Both the position numbers and the translations under genes were made by a program. This document shows positions 45,059-52,521 of a stretch of 64,000 nt of DNA, one piece after another. Below the pieces are notes generated by a model. It did not search any database. It saw only the letters and a program-made list of their open reading frames with translations, and was not told the DNA's origin. The stretch's first letter is position 1. Each line of letters starts with the position of its first letter. Source of the stretch: Hymenobacter wooponensis (GTDB lineage Bacteria > Bacteroidota > Bacteroidia > Cytophagales > Hymenobacteraceae); assembly GCF_004745865.1 (NCBI RefSeq), contig NZ_SRKZ01000004.1:310001-374000 (forward strand), written 5' to 3'.

Positions 45059-45646
45059 TCACGACTTCACCTTGGTGCCATCAACCACTTCCTTCACGGC
45101 ATTAAGAATGCCCACGTAAGCCCCACACCGGCAGAGGTTGCCGCTCATCAGCTCCCGGATTTCGTCTTCGGAGTGGGCTTTGCCTTCGTTGATGAGGCCT
45201 ACCGCCGAGCAGATCTGGCCGGGAGTACAATAGCCGCACTGAAAGGCATCGTGGTCGATGAAGGCCTGCTGAAGTGGGTGCAGCTTTTCCTGGGTCCCGA
45301 GGCCTTCAATGGTGGTAATTTCGTTGCCTTCCTGCATCACGGCCAGCGTGAGGCAGGAGTTAATACGCTTGCCATTAACCAAAACCGTACAAGCACCACA
45401 CTGACCGTGGTCACACCCTTTCTTGGTTCCTGTGAGGTCGGCGTACTCCCGCAGAGCATCCAGCAGCGAAGTCCAGGGGGCCAGTTGCAGCCTGGTCTCA
45501 ACGCCATTGATCTTTAAAGTAACCGTACTGGCAGGAGGCGGCGCGGCGGGCGCGCCCATCACGCCGCGTTTGGTAGTGGAAGGATAGCTCATAGGAACCA
45601 GGAAGGAGGTGGATTGAAAACTCATACCGTCGAGCTGCAATAGCAT
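45059..45646 (-). CDS. Xanthine dehydrogenase/aldehyde oxidoreductase, 2Fe-2S subunit
   Basis: The subunit is up to 195 residues. Plant-ferredoxin-type cysteines appear in 'KKGCDHGQCGACTVLVNGK' with a fourth in 'RINSCLTLAV', and the second cluster in 'FQCGYCTPGQICSAVG' and 'LMSGNLCRCGAYVGI'. It passes electrons from the molybdopterin subunit. The start is uncertain: ATGs at 45646, 45625 and 45592 are all in frame. E. coli PaoA has a twin-arginine signal. Here I see no clear RR motif, only 'TTKRGVMGAPAAPPPA', so export is doubtful. The gene lies 84 bases upstream of the FAD subunit, same strand. Confidence 0.93.
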   Translation of the reverse strand: MLLQLDGMSFQSTSFLVPMSYPSTTKRGVMGAPAAPPPASTVTLKINGVETRLQLAPWTSLLDALREYADLTGTKKGCDHGQCGACTVLVNGKRINSCLTLAVMQEGNEITTIEGLGTQEKLHPLQQAFIDHDAFQCGYCTPGQICSAVGLINEGKAHSEDEIRELMSGNLCRCGAYVGILNAVKEVVDGTKVKS

Positions 45647-45685
45647 TGCTCAACCGTACTCCATACGCCCTTCCGGAAGCTAGTG

Positions 45686-46291
45686 TTATCCTATTTTTTC
45701 TATGTTTTGCCCCTCTCCGCGGGCCAGCTCGCCCCGAATGCGGCTCAACGACTCCGGCGTGATTCCAAGATATGCCGCAATTTGGCGCAGGGGCAGCCGC
45801 CGGGCAAGCGTGGGGTAGAGCTGCAGAAAGTCTAAATAACGTTCCTCGGCGGTGGCACTGAGCACCCCAATTAACCGGCGCTGCATGGCCGTAATACTGT
45901 TCTGAAGCAGCTCATGAATGAACTCCTGAAACTCTGGCCCCAATTGCTGGAAGTGCTGAAAGAAGCTCACCCCAAACAGCAACACTTCTGAGTCCTCAAC
46001 GGCCTCAATAGAGAACAATGCCGGGGTATTTCGAATCATGCTCTGCTGATCGGAAATCCACCAGTGTTCAGGGGCGAATTGCAGGATATGCTCCTTCTGG
46101 CGCGCATCCGTCACGAATCCTCGCAGGCACCCACGCACTACAAACGCCCCAAACCGCCCAGGCTCTCCCTGCCGTGCCAGCAACTCATGCTTTCTCACAT
46201 GCCGCGGCACCAGCAACTCTTGTAACTCCGCGAACTGCGTTTCAGTGAGGGGAAGTTTGTCTTGGAAGTAAGCGCGCAGTGCTTCGTGCAT
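45686..46291 (-). CDS. Crp/Fnr-family transcriptional regulator
   Basis: The 201-residue protein has an N-terminal cyclic-nucleotide-binding-like domain ('RHVRKHELLARQGEPGRFGA', 'FVVRGCLRGFVTD', 'QFAPEHWWISDQQSMI') and a C-terminal helix-turn-helix 'LPLRQIAAYLGITPESLSRI' (about 167-186). No Fnr-type iron-sulfur Cys set is present. This Bacteroidota subfamily often controls a neighbouring operon. It lies 39 bases upstream of the 2Fe-2S subunit at its longest start, so it is probably part of or next to the oxidoreductase operon and may regulate it. Confidence 0.9.
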   Translation of the reverse strand: MHEALRAYFQDKLPLTETQFAELQELLVPRHVRKHELLARQGEPGRFGAFVVRGCLRGFVTDARQKEHILQFAPEHWWISDQQSMIRNTPALFSIEAVEDSEVLLFGVSFFQHFQQLGPEFQEFIHELLQNSITAMQRRLIGVLSATAEERYLDFLQLYPTLARRLPLRQIAAYLGITPESLSRIRGELARGEGQNIEKIG

Positions 46292-46369
46292 AGTTCGTGG
46301 TAGTTGCTTGTAAGCTGCTGGTTATTTGGCCAGAGGAATCACTGCCAATTAATAACTAGCTCTCAACAA

Positions 46370-49015
46370 TTATAGCCCATATGTTACTGACAGGTAATAT
46401 AGGCCACCAACGCTGGGCCCACCTAAAAACGACACGTAATAGTTATTCAGAATGTTAGTGGCACCCAGCTTAAACCGCAGATTAGGCGCTGGCAATACGT
46501 AGCTTACTTGCGCATCGAGGGTACTGTAGGCGGGCACGTAGCCGCTGACCAGGAAGGTTTGGGAGTAGTACCTGGCCTGCCAGCGGTAGTTGAGGCCGAA
46601 GCCAAAATTTTTATAGACTTTCTCATTACCCAGGCTCAGATTATAGGCCCAGCGCGGGGTATTGAAACCGTCCTCCAGGCCATCCCCCGACTTTGTGCGG
46701 TCGAGGCGGGCATAGGTGACGTTGGCGCCGGCCAAGTAGCCGCTGGCCACGTCGTAGCGGAGGCCCAGAGAGCCCCCGTAGTTATAAACCTGACTTTGGG
46801 CGTTGGTCCAGAGGCGGTAGCGGTCTTGGGTAGCGCGGTTGCTCAGGGCGGTAGCAATGCTGTTGAGGTCGGTGGCGGTGGTCTTGGGCACGTAGGCCTC
46901 TACCTGAGCAATAAAGTCGCGGTAGGAGTTGTAGTAGAAATCCACATCGAGCAGCAGGCGGCCCTCGGCCAGCAGCGCCGCTTTATAGCCCATTTCCAAT
47001 GACTTCACGTACTCTGGCCGCAGGTAGGTATAGGGGTTTTTCACCAGCCGGCCCTGGTTCTGGGCAATAGCCTGCTTGCGTTTTTCATCGGTGCTGGTAG
47101 AAGTGGTATTGGCGTTGATGGCCGCCGTTACGGCCGTGTTATACGCATCAATGCTGCTGCGCAGGTAGCTGTTCTCAAACACCCCATCCGACATCACCCG
47201 TAGGCCACCAATGCGCTTTACCTGCCCACTATTTACGTTTGAAAACCCTTCAAACAGGCTCGGAAAGCGGTAGCCGCTCTGGTAACTCACCCTAAAGTTG
47301 TGGTGCTGTGTAGGGGAGTACACCGCCGTGAGCCGTGGGTTAAATCGCGTGCTGAAATAGTCGTTCTTATCGGCCCGCAACGTAGCCGTTAGTCGTATTT
47401 TGTCGCCGAGCAAATGTGCCCCAGCCTGCACAAAGCCCCCTGTTTTGCCATACGTGAGCGTGCTGTACGGGTCTCGCCCTTTTTCGGGGTTGATAAAGTA
47501 ATTGCCGTCGGGCTGGATGAAGTAGGTGCGGTGGTCGGCGCCCACCAGCAGATCGGCCCAGGCGGGTAGCCCTCTCCCACCGGCTTGGCGCACTGCCTGC
47601 CCAATGTTTACTTGGCCCTCGGCGTGCAGCATCTCCGCTTGCACGCGTAAGGCCGCCCCCTGGTCCCAGTTATTGATAGTGGCTAGCGTAGTGAGCCGTT
47701 GCTGAAACTCCGGGGTGCCAGGCTGCAGCCGGCCCGCATCAGCGGCGGCACGAGCCGTGGCGTGAGCTTGCGCTACAGTCTGCCCCTGGCCTACGGCGGT
47801 ATTCCAGGCGCCCCGGTAGTCCTCGTTCCACTGCGCATCAGGCTTAACGCTGCGGTCAAGGTTTTCGGCGGCTGAGCGCAGGTTGTAGCTCTTGCCGGTG
47901 TTTTCCTGGGTGAGGTACACGCGGGCCTGCACTACGGGGCTCGTCAATTGCAGGGCATGCTGCTGGAGGCGGTAGTCTTCGAGCCGGAACCGGTTAGAGC
48001 GCTGGTACACGTTGTCGAGGATGGCACCGCGGTACGTGTAGGCCAGTTCGGCACGCGGGGTCAGCTTGTAATGCAGGGCCGCATCGTAGCGGATAGTCTG
48101 CAGGTGGTAGTCTACCACGTCCTGCTCATTGTAGCCAGTGCGAGCCACCGAGTAGCTCTTGCCGCCCAGCGTGAGGTTGCTGCGGTTAGAAGACTCGTTG
48201 CCGTAGCTGTTTACGGGGTCGCGCGCGGGGTTATCGGCCCCCACTAGGCCAGTAGTGGCGTTACCAGCGGGGTTTAGCTCGGTCTGGTCGTTCGCAATCC
48301 AGTCGTAGCCGCGCAGGTAGGTGCCGTTCACCTTAAAGGCTAGCTTAGGCGTCAGGGCTTTAGCGTACCGGACACTGGTTTCCGAAAACGGACGGGCACC
48401 CGTGTTGGGGTCGTTTACGTGGTTGATGCCCGTCTTCTGCTGCACGCTCAGGCCTTCCGTCAGGAATGGGTTCTTGGTGGTAAAATTCGCCAGCCCGTTA
48501 ATGGCATTCAGGCCGTAAAGCGCGGCAGCCGTGCCAGGTACTATCTCTACGGTATTGATATCGAGGTCACTCGGGCCCAGCACATTACCAATGGGCCCAC
48601 CAATATGAGGTGCTTGGTTGTCGATACCGTCCACGAGCTGCACGAAGCGCACGTTGGTAGTATTGGTGAAGCCGCGGGCGTTTATCACCTTGAAGCTCAG
48701 GCTGGGGGTAATCACCTGCACACCCTTTATGTGCTCAATGGCATCAAAAAACGACGGGGCCGGTGTGAGGCGTAGCTGGCGCGGACTTAGCTTTTCTACC
48801 GTCACTGGCGACTGCAGAATGCTTTCCTCCACCTTAGAAGCAGACACTACCACCTCCCCCAGCGATACGTCTTTACGTGCCGTATCGGCTGCGGCTCTGG
48901 GCCGGCGTTCCTGTGTGGGTTGCTGCTGCGCCATCACTGGCCTAGCCAAGCCTACCCCTATTACCACTACTCCCAGCACTGTTTCTGGGCGCATCCTGCG
49001 TACTGTTTGCTTCAT
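46370..49015 (-). CDS. TonB-dependent outer-membrane receptor, possibly for molybdate
   Basis: About 881 residues from the ATG at 49015, which opens the signal region (MKQTVRRMRPETVLGVVVIG...PVMAQ). The longer frame to 49117 only adds a leader that overlaps the ModE-like site. The plug domain shows 'LGEVVVSASKVEESILQSPV', 'INARGFTNTTNVRFVQLVDG' and 'TVEIVPGTAAALYGLNAING'. A barrel follows, ending 'GGLYYLSVTYGL'. No carboxypeptidase-like N-domain and no SusD partner are present, so it is not a glycan importer. A ModE-like gene 143 bases upstream and a ModE-box-like repeat suggest molybdate or tungstate as cargo. This is inference. Confidence 0.92.
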   Translation of the reverse strand: MKQTVRRMRPETVLGVVVIGVGLARPVMAQQQPTQERRPRAAADTARKDVSLGEVVVSASKVEESILQSPVTVEKLSPRQLRLTPAPSFFDAIEHIKGVQVITPSLSFKVINARGFTNTTNVRFVQLVDGIDNQAPHIGGPIGNVLGPSDLDINTVEIVPGTAAALYGLNAINGLANFTTKNPFLTEGLSVQQKTGINHVNDPNTGARPFSETSVRYAKALTPKLAFKVNGTYLRGYDWIANDQTELNPAGNATTGLVGADNPARDPVNSYGNESSNRSNLTLGGKSYSVARTGYNEQDVVDYHLQTIRYDAALHYKLTPRAELAYTYRGAILDNVYQRSNRFRLEDYRLQQHALQLTSPVVQARVYLTQENTGKSYNLRSAAENLDRSVKPDAQWNEDYRGAWNTAVGQGQTVAQAHATARAAADAGRLQPGTPEFQQRLTTLATINNWDQGAALRVQAEMLHAEGQVNIGQAVRQAGGRGLPAWADLLVGADHRTYFIQPDGNYFINPEKGRDPYSTLTYGKTGGFVQAGAHLLGDKIRLTATLRADKNDYFSTRFNPRLTAVYSPTQHHNFRVSYQSGYRFPSLFEGFSNVNSGQVKRIGGLRVMSDGVFENSYLRSSIDAYNTAVTAAINANTTSTSTDEKRKQAIAQNQGRLVKNPYTYLRPEYVKSLEMGYKAALLAEGRLLLDVDFYYNSYRDFIAQVEAYVPKTTATDLNSIATALSNRATQDRYRLWTNAQSQVYNYGGSLGLRYDVASGYLAGANVTYARLDRTKSGDGLEDGFNTPRWAYNLSLGNEKVYKNFGFGLNYRWQARYYSQTFLVSGYVPAYSTLDAQVSYVLPAPNLRFKLGATNILNNYYVSFLGGPSVGGLYYLSVTYGL

Positions 49016-49087
49016 CAAATGCCCTTTTGGGTAAGGCGTTGCGCCTCTGCTGTCCAGTGCTCGAACAGCAAATAGCGCTAGGCCACC

Positions 49088-49115
49088 ATCGTTATATTTT
49101 TGGAAACATAACGAC
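49088..49115 (-). promoter_or_regulatory. ModE-box-like inverted repeat upstream of TonB receptor
   Basis: Perfect arms tcgttat (49089-49095) and ataacga (49108-49114) flank 12 bases. In context the left side reads atcgttatat, close to the E. coli ModE operator half (ATCGnTATAT...ATAACGAT). It lies 73 bases before the receptor start and just downstream of a ModE-like gene. Binding is inferred. Confidence 0.6.
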
Positions 49116-49158
49116 AAACAGGCTGAATAGTTTTGCTCCTACTATTCTCTCAGCTCAC

Positions 49159-49515
49159 CTACAATATTCGGGAAGCTTCTGCCTGCATGAAGGCTTGAAA
49201 CCGCTCCTGTAGGCCTTTAAACTCCTCAATCATGCGCTGTCCTTCGGGAGTGATTTCGGTGCCTCCGCCTCGCTTGCCGCCTGTTTGGGTAAGCACAAGT
49301 GGCCTAGCAGCCTGCGCGTTCATGGAGCTTACTAAATCCCAGGCGCGCTTATACGACATCCCCATTTGCTGCGCGGCTTTTGAAATGGAGCCTTGCTCCT
49401 GAATCTGCATCAGCAGCTCCAACCGCCCAATGCCCATAAACCGATCATCAGCGGTTTCCACCCAGAGGCGGCCGTTCAACCGGAACGTAAGATCAGGGCG
49501 GAGCAGGTCTTTCAT
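49159..49515 (-). CDS. ModE-like winged-helix molybdate-responsive regulator (DNA-binding domain only)
   Basis: About 118 residues from the ATG at 49515; a GTG at 49521 is also in frame. It matches the N-terminal LysR-like winged helix of ModE: 'IGRLELLMQIQEQGSISKAA' (about 30-49), 'QQMGMSYKRAWDLVSSMNAQ' and 'GGKRGGGTEITPEGQRMIEE'. The C-terminal molybdate-binding (MOP) domains of E. coli ModE are missing, as is common in short ModE relatives. How it senses the metal is thus unclear. It lies upstream of a TonB receptor with a ModE-box-like site and molybdoenzyme genes. Confidence 0.88.
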   Translation of the reverse strand: MKDLLRPDLTFRLNGRLWVETADDRFMGIGRLELLMQIQEQGSISKAAQQMGMSYKRAWDLVSSMNAQAARPLVLTQTGGKRGGGTEITPEGQRMIEEFKGLQERFQAFMQAEASRIL

Positions 49516-49546
49516 GAGCACAATCTTACAAAAACTCTTCTCTAAG

Positions 49547-49567
49547 ACTGGCCTAGGCCTAGCCAGT
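49547..49567. repeat. 21-bp inverted repeat built on the GGCCTAG motif
   Basis: Arms actggc (49547-49552) and gccagt (49562-49567) flank ctaggccta. It lies 32 bases upstream of the ModE-like start, in a divergent promoter region. It may be an operator or merely a double copy of the genome-wide heptamer. Confidence 0.4.
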
Positions 49568-49748
49568 GTATGTCTCTGGAAGCCGAGCTAAGCAGACGGG
49601 ATTTAATAAACCGACTCGGACAAAATCAGACGATGCTTAGAAAAAATTGCAACCTCCTCTGCAACCTACCTCCCGTTTCTTGCGGATACACCTGTGCAGC
49701 AGCCTGCTTGGCTGCATCTATCTAGTACTCTCATTCTAACTCACGCAC

Positions 49749-50495
49749 ATGGAACCCAACGAATCTGCCAATCCTACCAATGAGGCCGGCAACGATCAGG
49801 CTCAACATAACGCTCAACCTTCACAGCCTTCTGGCGCCGATAACCAAGGTGCTGCTGCCAACGGATCGGCTGGTCAGCAGTCATCCGATGGAAAAAGCTG
49901 GACCGAATATGCCAACGTGCAAAAGGTAGTGGAACAACTACCCCAGGGCGTGCGCGACTTCCTGAATAACTCTTGGAGCCAAGTGGGCAAGTCGCTGGGC
50001 CAAGCTGGCGACCAAGTAAACAAGCTGACTACCACCCAAAAAGTAGCAGGCGCGGTAGCTCTGGCTGGTATTGGTTATCTGGCGTTGCGTTCGGGCAAAT
50101 CCAGCAAGTCGTCGGGCATGGGTAGCATGTACCGTGGCGATTCGTCTAAAGGCTCCAACAAGTCGCAGAAAGGTTACCGCTCAGGCAGCGGCAGCTATTC
50201 CTCGGCTTCTTACAACTCTTATTCGGCCCCAAGCGGCAGTACTGACGAAAGCAGCCGCTTAGACCGCGGCCCCGGTCATTACAGCAGCTTCGACCGCCAG
50301 AATGAGTCGCGCGTGGGTGGTAGCTACCAGTCGGGCAGCGGTAACTCATCTGCCGGCTCCGGCAGCCAGTCGTCGTTCGGCTCATCCTCGAGCGCTGGCA
50401 ACCAGTCCTCTTCCAGCAACCGTAGCGAAGGATACCGCGGCACCTCCGGCAAATTCTCCGATTCTGAAGAGTCGGACTTTGGCAGCGGTGTATAA
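49749..50495 (+). CDS. Ser/Gly-rich disordered membrane-anchored protein, hypothetical
   Basis: The 248-residue protein has an acidic, Asn/Gln-rich N-terminus, a short helical region ('YANVQKVVEQLPQGVRDFLN', 'KSLGQAGDQVNKLTTTQKVA'), one hydrophobic helix ('VAGAVALAGIGYLALRSG', about 98-115) and a Ser/Gly/Tyr-rich tail of about 130 residues with no fold. I do not recognise a family. The single helix in the middle suggests a membrane anchor with a flexible exposed tail. It is monocistronic and ends at a very strong hairpin shared with dnaB. Confidence 0.75.
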   Translation: MEPNESANPTNEAGNDQAQHNAQPSQPSGADNQGAAANGSAGQQSSDGKSWTEYANVQKVVEQLPQGVRDFLNNSWSQVGKSLGQAGDQVNKLTTTQKVAGAVALAGIGYLALRSGKSSKSSGMGSMYRGDSSKGSNKSQKGYRSGSGSYSSASYNSYSAPSGSTDESSRLDRGPGHYSSFDRQNESRVGGSYQSGSGNSSAGSGSQSSFGSSSSAGNQSSSSNRSEGYRGTSGKFSDSEESDFGSGV

Positions 50496-50530
50496 CCCCA
50501 GCAAAAAAGCCTAGGCCACCTCTGAGTGGC

Positions 50531-50582
50531 CTACAACAAAACAGCGCTCCTGACATCGGTCAGGAGCGCTGTTTTGTTGTAG
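50531..50582. terminator. Strong bidirectional terminator, 24-bp perfect stem
   Basis: The arm 50531-50554 (ctacaacaaaacagcgctcc...) pairs perfectly with 50559-50582 around the loop atcg. A-rich and T-rich ends flank the GC core on both strands. It sits between the convergent Ser/Gly-rich gene and dnaB. A smaller 8-bp hairpin (50512-50519 with 50526-50533) overlaps its left foot. Confidence 0.9.
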
Positions 50583-50600
50583 GGTTGTTGTAAGGCTAGA

Positions 50601-52220
50601 CTAGAACGGAGCCGGGCCATCGTCGAAGTTGCTGCGCGGGAACGGCTGAGCGGTAGGCGGACCGTCGTTGTTGATGCGAGAGCCCAGCCGAATAGTGTTT
50701 GGGGCAAAGCCACCCGAAGCATCGTCATCAAAGGTGCTAGTGGGGAAGGCACCAGTATTGAAGCTGGCATCACCGAAGCCCCCGGCCCCGTCGAGGTCGG
50801 CAAACTTGGTGAACTTACCGATAAACTTGAGCTGCACGGTTTCCAGGGAGCCGTTCCGGTGTTTGGCAATGATTACCTCGCCAGTACCTTGGGTGGGGTT
50901 ACCCATTTCATCCTCGGTAATCTTGTAGTACTCGGGGCGGTACAGGAACACCACCATGTCGGCGTCCTGCTCAATAGAACCCGATTCACGAAGGTCACTC
51001 AGCTGTGGTTTTTTATCGCCACCACGAGTTTCTACCGAACGTGAAAGCTGCGACAGGGCCAGCACGGGCACGTTTAGCTCCTTGGCAATCCCCTTCAGAG
51101 CCCGCGAAATAGAGGCAATTTCCTGTTCGCGGTTGCCGCCTCCTTTGCCATCCGTATTACCCGTCATCAGCTGCAGGTAGTCGATGATGATCATCTGAAT
51201 GTCGTGGTGGGCTTTGAGGCGGCGGCACTTGGTGCGCAGTTCCCGGATGCTAAGGCCCGGCGTATCGTCAATGTAAATTGGGGCCGACGACAGGGCCGAA
51301 ATCTTGTGGTTCAGCTGAGCCCACTCGTAGTCGGCCAGGTTACCCTTCTTGATCTTCTCCGAGTCCAGCTCGGCTTCCGCCGAAATCAGACGATTCACCA
51401 GCTGCAGCGAGGACATTTCCAGCGAGAAAATGGCCACCGGCTTCTTAAACTCCACCGCCGCATTGCGCATCGCCGATACTACGAAGGCAGTTTTACCCAT
51501 ACCGGGGCGGGCGGCAATAATCACCAGGTCAGAGGGCTGCCAGCCGCTGGTTACCCGGTCAAGGGCAGAGAAGCCGGAGGGCACGCCCGTAAGGCCGTCT
51601 TTCTGGTTTTTCTTTTCCTCAAGTTCTTTGATGGCCTTACCCATCAAGCTCCGCATGTCGTCGAAGTTCTTGCGGATGTTTGATTCCGACACCTCAAACA
51701 ACGACTGCTCCGTGCTATCGAGCAGGTTGAACACGTCGGTAGTATCCTCAAACGCGTCGCGCTGAATGTCGCTGGCAATGCGGATCAGCTCCCGTTTAAT
51801 GGCGTTTTCGGTAATAATACGGGCGTGATACTCAATGTTGGCCGCCGAGTTTACCTTGAAGGTAAGGTTGGCCACGTAGTGCGCACCACCAGCGGCTTCC
51901 AGCTCACCCATCTCGCGCAGCTCGTGCGTGACGGTCAGAATATCAATCGGCTCCGACTTATCGAACAGGTTCAGGATGGCCTTAAAGATGCGCTGGTGCC
52001 CATCTTTGTAGAAGCTTTGCGCCTTCAGAATGTCAATAACGGTGGTCAGGGCATCCTTTTCCAGCATCAATGCGCCCAGCACGGCAGCTTCCAACTCCAG
52101 AGCCTGAGGGGGCAGCTTGCCCGACGCACCTCCCATCGGAACCACCGCAGGGCGGGTATTCCAAGCGGCTTTGGCGCGCGAGGCCGATAGTTTTAAGCGG
52201 TCATCCATCCGGTCGTTCAT
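50601..52220 (-). CDS. dnaB: Replicative DNA helicase DnaB
   Basis: About 539 residues from the ATG at 52220; a GTG three bases upstream is also in frame. The DnaB N-terminal domain begins 'LPPQALELEAAVLGALMLEK'. The RecA-like C-terminal domain has Walker A 'AARPGMGKTAFV' and Walker B 'IQMIIIDYLQLMTG', with 'LSQLSRSVETR' after. The frame is continuous through these sites, so no intein is present. A 65-residue Gly/Phe/Asp-rich tail past the helicase core is typical of Bacteroidota DnaB. It unwinds DNA at the replication fork. Confidence 0.97.
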   Translation of the reverse strand: MNDRMDDRLKLSASRAKAAWNTRPAVVPMGGASGKLPPQALELEAAVLGALMLEKDALTTVIDILKAQSFYKDGHQRIFKAILNLFDKSEPIDILTVTHELREMGELEAAGGAHYVANLTFKVNSAANIEYHARIITENAIKRELIRIASDIQRDAFEDTTDVFNLLDSTEQSLFEVSESNIRKNFDDMRSLMGKAIKELEEKKNQKDGLTGVPSGFSALDRVTSGWQPSDLVIIAARPGMGKTAFVVSAMRNAAVEFKKPVAIFSLEMSSLQLVNRLISAEAELDSEKIKKGNLADYEWAQLNHKISALSSAPIYIDDTPGLSIRELRTKCRRLKAHHDIQMIIIDYLQLMTGNTDGKGGGNREQEIASISRALKGIAKELNVPVLALSQLSRSVETRGGDKKPQLSDLRESGSIEQDADMVVFLYRPEYYKITEDEMGNPTQGTGEVIIAKHRNGSLETVQLKFIGKFTKFADLDGAGGFGDASFNTGAFPTSTFDDDASGGFAPNTIRLGSRINNDGPPTAQPFPRSNFDDGPAPF

Positions 52221-52521
52221 CACTGAGGTAGCACTACAAGGTAAGCAGGTTCAAGCGTTTTCCAGGTTAGAACACGTGATATTCTCCTGTCCGTCGCCCG
52301 AAAATTCACAAAGGGGTACAAAGCTAACGGCTGAGCCCTACAATCCGCAGAGGTGGCAAAAGGTTTCTTTCTGCTATCGGCTTCCGGCTACTTACGTTCG
52401 GGGGAGCGGTAAAGATTATGAGCCGCTGCTCAGCGCCATCCAGGCCTTATGCATTCTCCATCTTCCGAAGCTTTCCTTTTAGCCGCTTACCTTTGCCGCC
52501 CCATTATCTTGTATTCGCTAC
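52221..52521. other. Divergent intergenic region between dnaB and Mur ligase
   Basis: This 301-base gap holds both outward promoters. I see no small gene, hairpin or clear operator in it. Confidence 0.4.

Noticed and set aside
46370..49015. Reading the TonB receptor as a SusC-type glycan importer
   Set aside because: It lacks the carboxypeptidase-like N-domain and has no SusD gene beside it.
50100..50490. Short repeats suggestive of a repeat array
   Set aside because: They are codon-level Ser/Gly low complexity in one gene, with no regular repeat and spacer length, so not CRISPR.
51204..51683. Plus-strand frame of 159 codons opposite dnaB
   Set aside because: It is an antisense shadow of the conserved helicase core.
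50601..52220. Intein within DnaB
   Set aside because: The Walker A and Walker B regions are continuous and the length is normal, so no intein is inserted.
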